Source: Sutterella sp.
GTDB taxonomy: Bacteria; Pseudomonadota; Gammaproteobacteria; Burkholderiales; Burkholderiaceae_F
DNA length: 47,455 nt
Assembly (NCBI GenBank): GCA_019418605.1
Contig: DYBN01000037.1
Coordinates: 1-47,455, forward strand
Direction: 5' to 3'
Shown: positions 17,093 to 25,633 of the stretch, piece after piece
Layout: every line of letters begins with the position of its first letter
Numbering within the stretch: the stretch's first letter is position 1
Program-made: the position numbers and the translations under genes
The notes under the pieces: generated by a model
The model's input: only the letters and a program-made list of their open reading frames with translations
Databases searched by the model: none
Told to the model about the DNA's origin: nothing

Positions 17093-17602
17093 CTACGCCG
17101 CGGGCGGCAGCTCCATGGCGCGGGCCTTGGCGTTTTGCGCCTTGCGAAATTCGACGAGCTTCTCGTAGAGCGCGGCGTCGGTGACGGCAAGAATCGAGAC
17201 GGCGTAAAGCGCCGCATTGGCCGCTCCCGCTTCGCCAATGGCAAACGTGGCCACGGGCACGCCCTTGGGCATTTGCACGATCGAGTGCAGGCTGTCGACG
17301 CCCCGCAAGTACTTGGAAGGAATCGGAACCCCGAGCACGGGCACCACGCACTTGGCGGCAAGCATCCCGGGCAGGTGCGCCGCGCCCCCGGCGCCCGCGA
17401 TGATGCAGGCCAACCCCCGCTCCTTTGCCGTTTCGGCATAGGCAAACATTTCGTCGGGCATGCGGTGCGCGCTCACGACGCGGGCCTCATAGGGGATGCC
17501 GAAGTCTTCAAGAACGGCCACGGCGTTTTGCATCACGGCCCAGTCGGAGTTTGAGCCCATCACGACGCCCACGAGGGGCTTTTCCGTTGTTTTGTCGGTC
17601 AT
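17093..17602 (-). CDS. purE: N5-carboxyaminoimidazole ribonucleotide mutase
   Basis: 169 residues, class I PurE. It converts N5-CAIR to CAIR. Diagnostic segments are VGVVMGSNSDWAVM, ARVVSAHRMPDEMF (catalytic His), IIAGAGGAAHLPGM and GVPIPSKYLRGVDSLHSIVQ. It precedes purK by about 40 bp and lies after a terminator that separates it from purC. Confidence 0.95.
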   Translation of the reverse strand: MTDKTTEKPLVGVVMGSNSDWAVMQNAVAVLEDFGIPYEARVVSAHRMPDEMFAYAETAKERGLACIIAGAGGAAHLPGMLAAKCVVPVLGVPIPSKYLRGVDSLHSIVQMPKGVPVATFAIGEAGAANAALYAVSILAVTDAALYEKLVEFRKAQNAKARAMELPPAA

Positions 17603-17643
17603 GGTTTGTTGGATGTTCGGTTAAAAGAAAAATGAGGTCGCCA

Positions 17644-17693
17644 AGAAAAAATTCAAAAGGCGCGGCACGCCTTCAATGTCGGTGCCGCGCCTT
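17644..17693 (-). terminator. Intrinsic terminator between purC and purE
   Basis: AAGGCGCGGCAC (17657-17668) pairs with GTGCCGCGCCTT (17682-17693), a 12-bp perfect stem. On the minus strand it is followed by TTTTGAATTTTTTC. It suggests that purC is uncoupled from purE-purK. Confidence 0.75.
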
Positions 17694-17726
17694 GAGGGCG
17701 CTTCAAAAGGCTTTTGCGCCTTCTTT

Positions 17727-18617
17727 TTAGGCGACGTCGGTGCCCGTCAAGCGCACGAGCGCCTCGCGGTACTTGTCGCTTGTTTTCTTCAAAATTTCCT
17801 CGGGCGGCACCGGAGCGGGCGGCGTCTTGTTCCAGTTCTGCGTCTCAAGCCAGTCGCGCACGAACTGCTTGTCAAAGCTCGGAGGCGACATCCCGACGTT
17901 GTACTGATCCGCCGGCCAAAAGCGCGAGCTGTCGGGCGTGAGCACTTCGTCCATCAAGCACACGCGTCCGTTTTCATCGAGCCCGAACTCAAACTTCGTA
18001 TCGGCAATGATGATGCCGCGCGTGGCCGCGTAGTCGGCTGCGCGCGCATAGAGCTTCAAGGTCAGATCTCGGATTTCGTTGGCGACTTTGTCGCCTACCA
18101 TCTCGCAGACCTTCTCAAAGGTGACGTTTTCATCGTGCACGCCCACTTCGGCCTTGGCCGCAGGCGTAAAGATGGGCTGCGGCAGCTTCTGGGCCTGCTT
18201 GAGGCCCGCAGGCAGTTCAATGCCGCAGACCTTGCCCGTAGCCTGATAGTCCTTCCAGCCTCCGCCGATGATGTAGCCGCGTGCGACGCACTCGACCAAG
18301 ATGGGCTTTAAGCGCTTGACGACCATGGCGCGGCCGCGCACCTGCTCGACTTCATCGGGCGCAACCACCGATTCGGGATCAATGTCCGTGAGCTGCGTGG
18401 GCATGTCGCCTGCGAGCTTGTCGAACCAGAACTTGGTGAGCGCGGTGAGAACCTTTCCCTTGTAGGGAATCGGCACGCTCAAGATCACATCAAAGGCGCT
18501 GATGCGGTCTGTGGCGATCATCAAGAGCTTGTCGTCGCCGACGGCGTAGCACTCGCGCACCTTGCCGCGGTACACAAGCGGCAGGCTCTTGATGGATGTT
18601 TGCATGAGTCCGGACAT
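17727..18617 (-). CDS. purC: SAICAR synthase
   Basis: 296 residues. It joins CAIR and aspartate to give SAICAR, the substrate of PurB. Typical segments: VYRGKVRECYAVGDDKLLMIATDRISAFDV at the N-terminus, AMVVKRLKPILVECVARGYI, and IIADTKFEFGLDENG with LMDEVLTPDSSRFWPAD. The length matches the longer PurC form seen in many betaproteobacteria. GGAAG lies 9 bp before the start. Confidence 0.94.
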   Translation of the reverse strand: MSGLMQTSIKSLPLVYRGKVRECYAVGDDKLLMIATDRISAFDVILSVPIPYKGKVLTALTKFWFDKLAGDMPTQLTDIDPESVVAPDEVEQVRGRAMVVKRLKPILVECVARGYIIGGGWKDYQATGKVCGIELPAGLKQAQKLPQPIFTPAAKAEVGVHDENVTFEKVCEMVGDKVANEIRDLTLKLYARAADYAATRGIIIADTKFEFGLDENGRVCLMDEVLTPDSSRFWPADQYNVGMSPPSFDKQFVRDWLETQNWNKTPPAPVPPEEILKKTSDKYREALVRLTGTDVA

Positions 18618-18747
18618 AAAAAGAGCTTCCCCCTATATGGTCAAAAGCGAAAAAAGTCGGATGCGTCCTTTTTAGAAACCGCAATGATTTTAAAGCGCGG
18701 CCGCCGTGCGCGACAGAGCACTTTCTCGCACAAGTCCTGCGCGCGGA

Positions 18748-18772
18748 CAAAAATGGGCCTCCAGGGCCCATT
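18748..18772 (-). terminator. Intrinsic terminator after dgkA
   Basis: ATGGGCC (18753-18759) pairs with GGCCCAT (18765-18771) around a 5-nt loop. On the minus strand it is followed by TTTTTG. It directly follows the dgkA stop codon. Confidence 0.75.
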
Positions 18773-18776
18773 GAAT

Positions 18777-19208
18777 CTACGACGGCGCAAAGGCGTTGAA
18801 TAGAAGCACGGCCCAGCATACGGCCGCCCCGAAAAGCGCAAAAAGAACCGCGCAGCTTCCCACGTCCTTGGCGTACTTTGAAAGCGGATGAATTTCCAGT
18901 CCAATGCGGTCGATCGCGGCTTCAATGCCGGAGTTAAGCAGCTCCGTGACAAGCACGAAGATGATCGAGAAAAAGGCAATGAGCTTTAGGGCCGCGTCGG
19001 CCTCGATGAAAAAAAGCGCAGCGGTGAGCACGAGGCCCAGCACGCACTCCTGCCTAAAGGCATCTTCGTTGGCAAAGGCCTGCCGAAAGCCCGAGGCGGA
19101 GTAGCCCGCGGCGTTGATGAGGCGCCTGAGACCTCGTTTGCCTTTGAGCGCCGAGGCATCGGGGGCAGGGGCGGCAGGCTGTGCGCTCTTGTTTGACTCG
19201 TCGGACAT
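18777..19208 (-). CDS. dgkA: Diacylglycerol kinase
   Basis: 143 residues from MSDESNK. Integral membrane kinase of the prokaryotic DagK family, which phosphorylates diacylglycerol from membrane-derived oligosaccharide or LPS modification, or undecaprenol in some bacteria. It has RLINAAGYSASGFRQAFANEDAFRQE, then three hydrophobic helices with the family signature VTELLNSGIEAAIDRIG between them. An Ala/Pro-rich extension of about 28 residues precedes the domain. A longer start at 19259 would add a hydrophobic piece with no clear ribosome-binding site. It is inserted between fba and purC. Confidence 0.88.
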   Translation of the reverse strand: MSDESNKSAQPAAPAPDASALKGKRGLRRLINAAGYSASGFRQAFANEDAFRQECVLGLVLTAALFFIEADAALKLIAFFSIIFVLVTELLNSGIEAAIDRIGLEIHPLSKYAKDVGSCAVLFALFGAAVCWAVLLFNAFAPS

Positions 19209-19322
19209 GAATGTGTGGATGCGCGAAAGAAAAAAGCAAGCAAAAATGCACGCTCTCAAAGTGCCAGGCAGGGCGGGGCGCCTTTGGGGAAGGGCCCCGT
19301 TTTGCGCCCTGCCTTTTAAGGC

Positions 19323-20387
19323 TTAAATGACCTTCTGCGCGAGCTCGCCCTTGGCGTAGCGCTCGGCCATCACCGTGAGCGGCAGCGCCTTGATGCGCGC
19401 GCCCTGGCCTTCGCAGCCAAATTCAAGGTAGCGCTGACGGCAGAGCTTGTAGGCCGCCTCGCGCGCCTTCTTCAAGTACTCGCGCGGATCGAACTTGCTC
19501 GGGTTTTCCACGAGGAAGCGCCGGATGGCGGCCGTCATGGCAAGACGAATGTCGGTGTCGATGTTGACCTTTCTGACGCCGTGCTTGATGGCTTCCTGAA
19601 TTTCAGGAACCGGTACGCCGTAGGTCTCGCGCATGTCGCCGCCGAAGGCGCGGATTTCAGCAAGATACTCCTGGGGCACGGAGCTTGAGCCGTGCATCAC
19701 GAGGTGCGTGTTGGGCAGGCGCTTGTGAATTTCCTTGACGCGCTCAATCGAGAGGATGTCGCCCGTGGGCTTGCGCGTGAACTTGTAGGCGCCGTGGCTG
19801 GTGCCGATGGCAATGGCAAGCGCATCGAGCTGGGTGACGCGCACGAAGTCGGCCGCCTGATCGGGGTCGGTCAGGAGCTGCTCGCGGGTCATCGTGCTGT
19901 CGGTGCCGTGGCCGTCCTCCTTGTCGCCCTTCATGGTTTCCAGAGACCCGAGGCAGCCGAGTTCGCCTTCGACCGAGACGCCGATGCAGTGGGCGTTTTC
20001 CACCACGCGCCGGGTCACCTCGACGTTGTAGTCGTACGAGGAAATGGTCTTGCCGTCGCTCATGAGCGAGCCGTCCATCATCACCGAGGAAAAGCCCATG
20101 CGCATGGCGATCTGGCAGACGGCCGGGCTCTGGCCGTGGTCCTGGTGCATGCACACCGGCACGTCGGGCCAGGTTTCAACGGCCGCTTCGATCATGTGGC
20201 GCAAAAATTCCTGCCCGGCGTACTTGCGCGCGCCGGCGCTTGCCTGCATGATCACGGGCGCGCCGACTTCCGAGGCGGCCGTCATGATGGCCTGCACCTG
20301 CTCAATGTTGTTGACGTTGAAGGCGGGAACGCCGTAGCCGTTTTCTGCTGCGTGATCAAGCAGCTGGCGCATGCTGATGAGAGCCAT
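19323..20387 (-). CDS. fbaA: Fructose-bisphosphate aldolase, class II
   Basis: 354 residues. It interconverts fructose-1,6-bisphosphate with DHAP and glyceraldehyde-3-phosphate. The zinc-binding VPVCMHQDHGQS motif, GFSSVMMDGSLM, the second zinc region EGELGCLGSLE, and LVMHGSSSVPQEY are present, with the C-terminal VRKVNIDTDIRLAMTAAIRR. The type matches the CalvinCyc-like aldolases of betaproteobacteria. The start at 20387 is fixed by GGAG 8 bp upstream; the frame extends 53 codons further without family similarity. Confidence 0.93.
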   Translation of the reverse strand: MALISMRQLLDHAAENGYGVPAFNVNNIEQVQAIMTAASEVGAPVIMQASAGARKYAGQEFLRHMIEAAVETWPDVPVCMHQDHGQSPAVCQIAMRMGFSSVMMDGSLMSDGKTISSYDYNVEVTRRVVENAHCIGVSVEGELGCLGSLETMKGDKEDGHGTDSTMTREQLLTDPDQAADFVRVTQLDALAIAIGTSHGAYKFTRKPTGDILSIERVKEIHKRLPNTHLVMHGSSSVPQEYLAEIRAFGGDMRETYGVPVPEIQEAIKHGVRKVNIDTDIRLAMTAAIRRFLVENPSKFDPREYLKKAREAAYKLCRQRYLEFGCEGQGARIKALPLTVMAERYAKGELAQKVI

Positions 20388-20615
20388 AACTAATACTCCG
20401 CTGACGATGAGCAAAATCGAGAAGGGATGCGGGAAAATGCCGGGTGCCTTTCTTAAGGCACGAAAACAACAAGGCGCGAAAGACCATCCTTGCAGCCTTG
20501 CACCCAAATCCCGGCGCGCATCCCGAAGAACGCGTGTGTTGCGCATTGTAGCTTGAAGCCGTGCATGGGCGAAGCTGGCTCGGGGCGGCTGCCTGAGTCG
20601 CCCCTTGCGATCTTT

Positions 20616-22046
20616 CTACGAGCCCGCGACTTTTTCCGGGGCAAGCAGCTCGTCCATTCCCACTAGATGCACGTAGGGGTCGCGCCGGGCGAGCTCTACG
20701 ACGGAGTCTTCAAACCCGCTGCGCGAAAAGAGCCAGTAGTGGAAAAAGGCATCGTCGTGCACGGGAAGCTGAGCACATTTTGTCTGCAGCGAACGCAAGA
20801 CCTTCAAGCCGACTTTCTCGTTTCGATACTTGCAAACGCCTGCCAGACAGTGACGGCGCTCATGGTCGGCGGCCACAATGTCAATCTCCGTATTCTTGTT
20901 CCACCAGCGTCCCAGCGCAGCCGGGGCAAGAGGAAGCTTCCCGGCATGATGTAACCGCACCAAGTATTGCCGGCAAACTTCTTCGAACGCCTCGGATGCA
21001 AAGTCGGAAAAGAATGGCTCAACCGATGCGTGCCATTGGGACAAAGCCTCGGCCCGAGTCATGAGGGGAACGTGATTTTTCGCAAGAAAGCGAAACCAAA
21101 ACTTCAGGTAGTGGTCCGCGATTCGATAACAACCCCTTGAGGCATTGCCCAAGTCTCCAGCCCCGGCAAAGACCGGAAATTCTCTTTCGATTAAATCCAT
21201 GTCTTCGAGAACCGTGAGGTACTTTGAAAGATTGCGGGAGTCTGCGAGGCTCTTTTGAGTGATTTCGTGCCGGGTCGTTGCACCGAAGGCGATGGATTGG
21301 AGAATCGCGTTGTAGGTCGACGGATCTCGAAATTCCTGCTTTAGAACGGATTGGGCTTCGTCATTGAGAAAGCCGCTTTCCCTAAGAAGGTTGGACGCAA
21401 GATTTTCGGTCAGGGACCGTTCAGGATTCATCCCTTGCCAAAAATACGGGACGCCGCCCAAAACAGCGTAGCCGCGAAAGACTTCGTCGGCCGTGCAGTT
21501 GGGAACAAACTGAGCCGTCGTTTGAAAGGGGAGCGGGCGCACCTTCATGATGGTGCGGGCTCGGCCGTACAAGGGGTTTTTCTCCCCCAGGACTTCCTTG
21601 GCGATAAAGGAAACGGCGCTGCCGCAAAGGATGAGGAGAATGTTTTTGTGGGAGAGCTCTTCATCCCAGAGGACCTGGAGTTCAGAAAGAATGCTCGGAC
21701 GCTCCTTCGCAATGTATTGAAACTCGTCAATGACGATGACTTTGCGGGACTCGCAAGGGTTGTTCGCGAGCGCTCGCAATGCCGAGGGCCAGTTGAGGAA
21801 GCGTTGTTGAGGATTGCGGGTGAAAGCGCTGACAATCTGCGAAAACTCTTCGAGCTGAAAGGCGTCCTTCCAAGCTTTTGCCGTGTAGAAAAACGCGGGC
21901 TTTCCTTCACAGAATTTTCGGATCAGCGCCGACTTCCCAATGCGCCGGCGGCCGTAAATGATGGCCATTTCAGCCGTTCGGCTCTCGTAGGCGTCCTGCA
22001 GAACTTCCAGTTCACCGATTCGTCCAAAAAAGTCGTTGTCGCTCAT
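20616..22046 (-). CDS. Archaeal-type AAA ATPase with DUF234-like C-terminus
   Basis: 476 residues. ATPase_2 domain at the N-terminus: FFGRIGELEVLQDAY, Walker A IYGRRRIGKSALIRKF, Walker B VIVIDEFQYIAK, and ILLILCGSAVSFI. The middle has a winged-helix-like segment (TTRHEITQKSLADSRNLSKYLTVLEDMDLIERE). The end resembles DUF234: FWFRFLAKN..., then WWNKNTEIDIVAADHERR with the Asp and Glu of a PD-(D/E)XK-like core. The biological role of this family is unsettled; defence or DNA-processing functions have been proposed. A cluster of palindromes lies just upstream. It appears to be a stand-alone accessory gene. Confidence 0.8.
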   Translation of the reverse strand: MSDNDFFGRIGELEVLQDAYESRTAEMAIIYGRRRIGKSALIRKFCEGKPAFFYTAKAWKDAFQLEEFSQIVSAFTRNPQQRFLNWPSALRALANNPCESRKVIVIDEFQYIAKERPSILSELQVLWDEELSHKNILLILCGSAVSFIAKEVLGEKNPLYGRARTIMKVRPLPFQTTAQFVPNCTADEVFRGYAVLGGVPYFWQGMNPERSLTENLASNLLRESGFLNDEAQSVLKQEFRDPSTYNAILQSIAFGATTRHEITQKSLADSRNLSKYLTVLEDMDLIEREFPVFAGAGDLGNASRGCYRIADHYLKFWFRFLAKNHVPLMTRAEALSQWHASVEPFFSDFASEAFEEVCRQYLVRLHHAGKLPLAPAALGRWWNKNTEIDIVAADHERRHCLAGVCKYRNEKVGLKVLRSLQTKCAQLPVHDDAFFHYWLFSRSGFEDSVVELARRDPYVHLVGMDELLAPEKVAGS

Positions 22047-22368
22047 GATCTTTCCTGCGCATGCTCAAGCACGGAATTGCGTATTGTGATACGCAATCTT
22101 GTAATACTCCGTATTATAAACCGCAAGTTTATAAACCGCCGGCTTGTGATCCTCATTTTGGAGGAAACGCACTTGGCTTTGGGGTGAGGATGCGCGGCCT
22201 TTTCAGCGAACTGGTTCCGTTTCGGAACAAGTTTCAATCAGGATGAAGGCCTGCAGTGTCTTTCCGGCATCGCTTTGCGTCAGACTTGTTGGCACAGGAG
22301 CCGGCGCGGGCGCTCGGCGATTGAGGGCGGCGTACGCGCAACAGCAGGCGTTTAAAGCGCAACAGGAG
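22047..22368. other. Palindrome-rich intergenic region
   Basis: 322 bp upstream of the DUF234-type ATPase gene and downstream of the MATE gene. It has three inverted repeats and a pair of direct repeats (described separately), plus GTTCCG-TTT-CGGAAC (22214-22228). Around 22076-22140 it is unusually AT-rich for this window. No coding sequence is evident. Confidence 0.6.
22076..22139. promoter_or_regulatory. Operator-like palindrome cluster upstream of the ATPase gene
   Basis: ATTGCGTAT-TGTG-ATACGCAAT (22076-22097) is a perfect 9-bp inverted repeat. TAATAC-TCC-GTATTA (22102-22116) is a perfect 6-bp one. TTATAAACCGC occurs twice at a 15-bp interval (22114-22124, 22129-22139). They start about 30 bp upstream of the ATPase start codon, a likely promoter/operator region. 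Confidence 0.55.
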
Positions 22369-23874
22369 CTACTTTGTCCGCACGCCCGCGCGGCCGTCTT
22401 CACGCGCGCGCTCGCGCGCAACGTAAAGCGCAAGGCTAGAGAGCGAAATGCCCGCAAGCACAAGCCCCACGGTCGTCGCCGCCCAGAAGCCCGCCGCGCC
22501 GTAGGGGCCGCCCCAGGGCTCGGCATAAAAGCCGAGATAGTAGCCACCGCCCAATCCGACGCACCACAGCAGCACTCCGTAGAGCACCATCGGCAGCACG
22601 GTGACGCGATAGCCTCTCAGAGCAAAGTTGCTCACCGACTGGCAGGCGTCGGTGACGTGGTAGATGACGCCGAAAATCAAAAGCGAGGCCGCAAGCTTTT
22701 GCACGGCCGCGTCCGGCGTGTAAAGGCTCACCAACTCCCCTCGAAACACGTAGAGCAGCACGGCATTGGTGGCCGTGATGAGAACGGCGCACTTAAGCGT
22801 TCGGACCGTGATGGTGCGGGCGGCCTCCTTGGCTCCCGCTCCCAGACATTGGGAGACGAGCACGCACACGGCGATCGCAAGCGACAAAGGCACCTGATAG
22901 AGCGTGGCCGTGATGTTGCCCACGATCTGGTGGGCCGCGACGTCAACCGTGCCGATGCGGCTGATGAAAATGGCCATGAGCGTAAAGGAGCTCACCTCAA
23001 AAAAGATCGTCAGCCCAATCGGGATGCCAAGCCGCAGCTGCGCAAGGATTGCCTTTATTTGCGGCAGGTAGAACTTCTCGGGCCGCATGGCGTCGTAGGC
23101 GCTGCTCTTTTTCCAGATGACGTAGTAGGCAATGAGCGCAATCCAGGAGTTGACGCTCATGGCCATGGCAGCGCCCGCGCCTCCCATGGCGGGAAAGCCC
23201 AGCCAGCCGTACATGAAAAGAAGGTTTAAGGGGGCCTTTGTTGCCAGAAGGGTGAGCGAAATGTACATCGACACCCGGGGCCGGTTGACGGCGGAATTAA
23301 GCGCAATAAAGCAGCGCATGATCACGGCCGCGGGCAGCCCCCAGGCGCTTGCGTAGAAGTACTCGGTCGTCATGCGGGCGACTTCGCCCGAGACGCCGCC
23401 AAAGTTCACCCAAAAGTCGGTCTGCAGGATTACGACCACGGCGATGACGGCAAGCAAAAGAGCAAGCCACAGCGACTGCGTGAGCTCAAAGCCGATGAGC
23501 CGGTACTTGCCCGCGCCGAAGTGATGCCCCGCGATGGGGCTCAAGCCCTGCAGGATCCCCACCAGGGCAAAGAGAACCATGACGCTCGTTGCGCCCCCGA
23601 GGGCCACCACAGCAAGGTGTTCGGCCCCGAGGCGCCCTGCCATGATCGTGTCGATCGTCGCCGCCCCCATGATCGCCATGTTGGCGACAAAAAGGGGAGC
23701 CGAAAGGCGAAAAAGAGCCGAGAGGCTCACGTCCGGGGCGGAGGCGTGATGCGGGGTGATTTCAGTGTTGTTGCTGTTGCCCGCCTCGTGCTCCGGCTTC
23801 ACGTCGTCTTCGTGCGGCTTGAGAGTGCTCGCGGTGGTGCCGTCGGTCTTGGTTTTTTCTTCAGGTGCACGCAT
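22369..23874 (-). CDS. MATE-family efflux transporter
   Basis: 501 residues from the ATG at 23874; a GTG three codons earlier is the alternative. About 12 membrane helices follow a polar N-terminal extension of some 45 residues. Family features: LFRLSAPLFVANMAIMGAATIDTIMAGRLG, GHHFGAGKYR, MRCFIALNSAVNRPR, and VDVAAHQIVGNITATLYQVPLSLAIA. These transporters export drugs or dyes by Na+ or H+ antiport. The C-terminus is Arg-rich. Substrate cannot be predicted from sequence. Confidence 0.85.
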   Translation of the reverse strand: MRAPEEKTKTDGTTASTLKPHEDDVKPEHEAGNSNNTEITPHHASAPDVSLSALFRLSAPLFVANMAIMGAATIDTIMAGRLGAEHLAVVALGGATSVMVLFALVGILQGLSPIAGHHFGAGKYRLIGFELTQSLWLALLLAVIAVVVILQTDFWVNFGGVSGEVARMTTEYFYASAWGLPAAVIMRCFIALNSAVNRPRVSMYISLTLLATKAPLNLLFMYGWLGFPAMGGAGAAMAMSVNSWIALIAYYVIWKKSSAYDAMRPEKFYLPQIKAILAQLRLGIPIGLTIFFEVSSFTLMAIFISRIGTVDVAAHQIVGNITATLYQVPLSLAIAVCVLVSQCLGAGAKEAARTITVRTLKCAVLITATNAVLLYVFRGELVSLYTPDAAVQKLAASLLIFGVIYHVTDACQSVSNFALRGYRVTVLPMVLYGVLLWCVGLGGGYYLGFYAEPWGGPYGAAGFWAATTVGLVLAGISLSSLALYVARERAREDGRAGVRTK

Positions 23875-24415
23875 GAGTGTCACAAACTACAAGAATGCGC
23901 TTTTGAGTTGCAAATGAGTAGGCGCGCCCTGTGCGGCGCGAAAAATCTATCCCATCCATCCCGCCCGTCTCTGTGCGGGCAGGAGCGCGTCTTCAAAAAA
24001 GGCGGGGAAGGCCAAAGCGCAGGCTTTGCGCGCCTTGCGGGGCTCTTCTTTGTTCGGACTTTTGTCCCCGCGCCTTTGTCTTCTTATTGTTCTTTTTGGA
24101 CCTTTTGAAGACTACGATATTGTGCCTAGATTTCAGAGGAAGGCAAGCGGTTTTCGGCTGCTCCCGTGCACAGAGGGCGTTGCGGGAAATCCAACGGGAG
24201 CAAAGCGGCAACGCCGAAGGTGCGGCAGCGCGTGCGGATTGCCAAAAGAAAAGAGAGAAAGACAGGGAAACAAGAAACGCGCTCGCCCCTGCCCGCGATG
24301 AGCGCGACCACCCGGCGAAAAGCGCAGAGCGAGCCGAAAAGCGCGCCGAAAAGCGCGCCGAAAGGGGAGCAATAGGGCGCGCTCAGATGCGGCTTTTAAC
24401 GCTCAGAGGCGGCTT
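23875..24415. other. Intergenic region between MATE gene and fnr
   Basis: 541 bp between two minus-strand genes. Short frames on both strands are Arg/Lys/Pro-rich and unconvincing. It has small GC-rich hairpins near 23930 and 23960, a short tandem of GCGCCGAAAA units near 24340-24362, and the 20-bp duplication next to fnr. I see no clear terminator with a T-run for fnr. Confidence 0.45.
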
Positions 24416-24419
24416 TTAA
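24380..24419. repeat. 20-bp tandem duplication at the fnr 3' end
   Basis: CGCTCAGATGCGGCTTTTAA (24380-24399) is followed directly by CGCTCAGAGGCGGCTTTTAA (24400-24419), one mismatch. The second copy includes the fnr stop codon. Confidence 0.75.
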
Positions 24420-25243
24420 TTGTCGTCGCTCAGATCGTCCACCCCGCGGTGGTAGGACGCAATGGGCACCGTTTCATGGCCGTGGGATGCGCCGTGCGGG
24501 TGGTTGTGCTGATAGGCCTGGCCGCTCACAATGGCGCGCAGCCCTTCAAAGTCCATGATCTGCACGTGCTTTTGGTTGACGATGATGAGATTGTCGTGAG
24601 AAAAGCGCGAAAGGACGCGGCTGACGGTCTCAAGCTTTAATCCCAGGTAGGAGCCGATTTCCGCGCGCGTCATGCGAAGCACGAATTCGCTTCGCGAGTA
24701 GCCGCGCTGCTCAAAGCGCTGCGAGAGATTGAGGATGAAGGCCGCAAGGCGCTCCTCGGCGTGCATCGAGCCCAAAAGCAGCATCACGCCGTTTTGCCGT
24801 ACGATCTCCATCGAGAGCAGACGCTGAAAGTGCAGGCTCATCGCGTGCATGCTCTGATTGACCTCAAGAAGTTTCTGATAGGGCAGCAGACACACCTCGG
24901 TGTCTTCAAGCGCAATCAGATCGCTCGAGTAGACCATGCCCGCGAGGCCGTCAAGTCCCACGATGTCGCCCGACATGTGAAAGCTCGTCACCTGCTCGCG
25001 CCCGTCGGAGCTCATCACGGCGCTCTTGAGAAAGCCCAGCCGAATGGCGTAGAGCGCTTCGAACTTGTCGCCTGCGCGGTAGAGCGCTTCGCCGCGCTTG
25101 ATGCGCTTTCTGGTGCTCACGAGCTCTTCGAGCCGCTCGATTTCCTTAAGGCTCAGGCCCAGCGGCAGGCAGAGTTCGCGCAGATTGCAGTTCGAGCAGG
25201 CCGTGCGCAGCGTGGCGGCGTTGATGTTGGGGTTGTTGAGCAT
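24416..25243 (-). CDS. fnr: FNR-type oxygen-sensing transcription regulator
   Basis: 275 residues. Global regulator that binds a 4Fe-4S cluster without oxygen and activates anaerobic genes. Cluster ligands are likely C16, C19, C25 (CSNCNLRELC) and C118 (EDTEVCLLPY), matching the four cysteines of E. coli FNR. A cyclic-nucleotide-binding-like beta-roll and dimer helix follow, then the DNA-binding helix RAEIGSYLGLKLETVSRVLSRF with the Glu and Ser that contact TTGAT. The C-terminus is longer than usual and His-rich (QHNHPHGASHGHET), which might bind metal. It is divergent from hemN, which carries an FNR box. Confidence 0.92.
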   Translation of the reverse strand: MLNNPNINAATLRTACSNCNLRELCLPLGLSLKEIERLEELVSTRKRIKRGEALYRAGDKFEALYAIRLGFLKSAVMSSDGREQVTSFHMSGDIVGLDGLAGMVYSSDLIALEDTEVCLLPYQKLLEVNQSMHAMSLHFQRLLSMEIVRQNGVMLLLGSMHAEERLAAFILNLSQRFEQRGYSRSEFVLRMTRAEIGSYLGLKLETVSRVLSRFSHDNLIIVNQKHVQIMDFEGLRAIVSGQAYQHNHPHGASHGHETVPIASYHRGVDDLSDDN

Positions 25244-25633
25244 ATGCGAAGTGGTGTTCTTTTCCCGGGTTTCAGATTCCGCAAGGGGCTTGGAGGAGCA
25301 AAACGCCTTTTGCCGGTCTTCCTTTCCCGGCCTTGTTGGGCGAGCCGATAATGAAAAGATAATCTCGTCCGTTTAAACTCGCGGCGAGCTTGGTTTCGAG
25401 CACCGTGCCGGCCGTGCCCCGGGCGCAAAGCGTCAATCGCCTTTTAGATGAAAGCGCCGCCCGCGGGACTGCGCGTCAGAAGAAAACGACGGGCAAAGCA
25501 CGGAAGACGCCTACACGATCCAAGCGAAGATGGCGGTCTGAAAACTTGACAATGATCAATGTTTTCTCCGATTCGAGCGAATCATATCAGCTGGTTTGCT
25601 TTTTGTCATAGATTTTTAAAGAGGTGCACCCCC
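25244..25633. other. Divergent fnr-hemN intergenic region
   Basis: 390 bp. The FNR box for hemN is at 25546-25559. AT-rich sequence near 25347-25365 probably holds the fnr promoter on the minus strand (TTAAAC and TTATCT-like elements). No coding sequence is evident. Confidence 0.55.
25546..25559 (+). promoter_or_regulatory. FNR box upstream of hemN
   Basis: TTGACAATGATCAA matches the TTGAT-N4-ATCAA consensus at nine of ten positions. Centred at about -41.5 it would place the transcription start near 25594, 40 bp before the hemN ATG. Confidence 0.75.

Noticed and set aside
25347..25365. Fur box upstream of fnr (GATAATGAAAAGATAATC)
   Set aside because: Only about 11 of 19 consensus positions match and the second half is not an inverted repeat; more likely promoter AT-richness.
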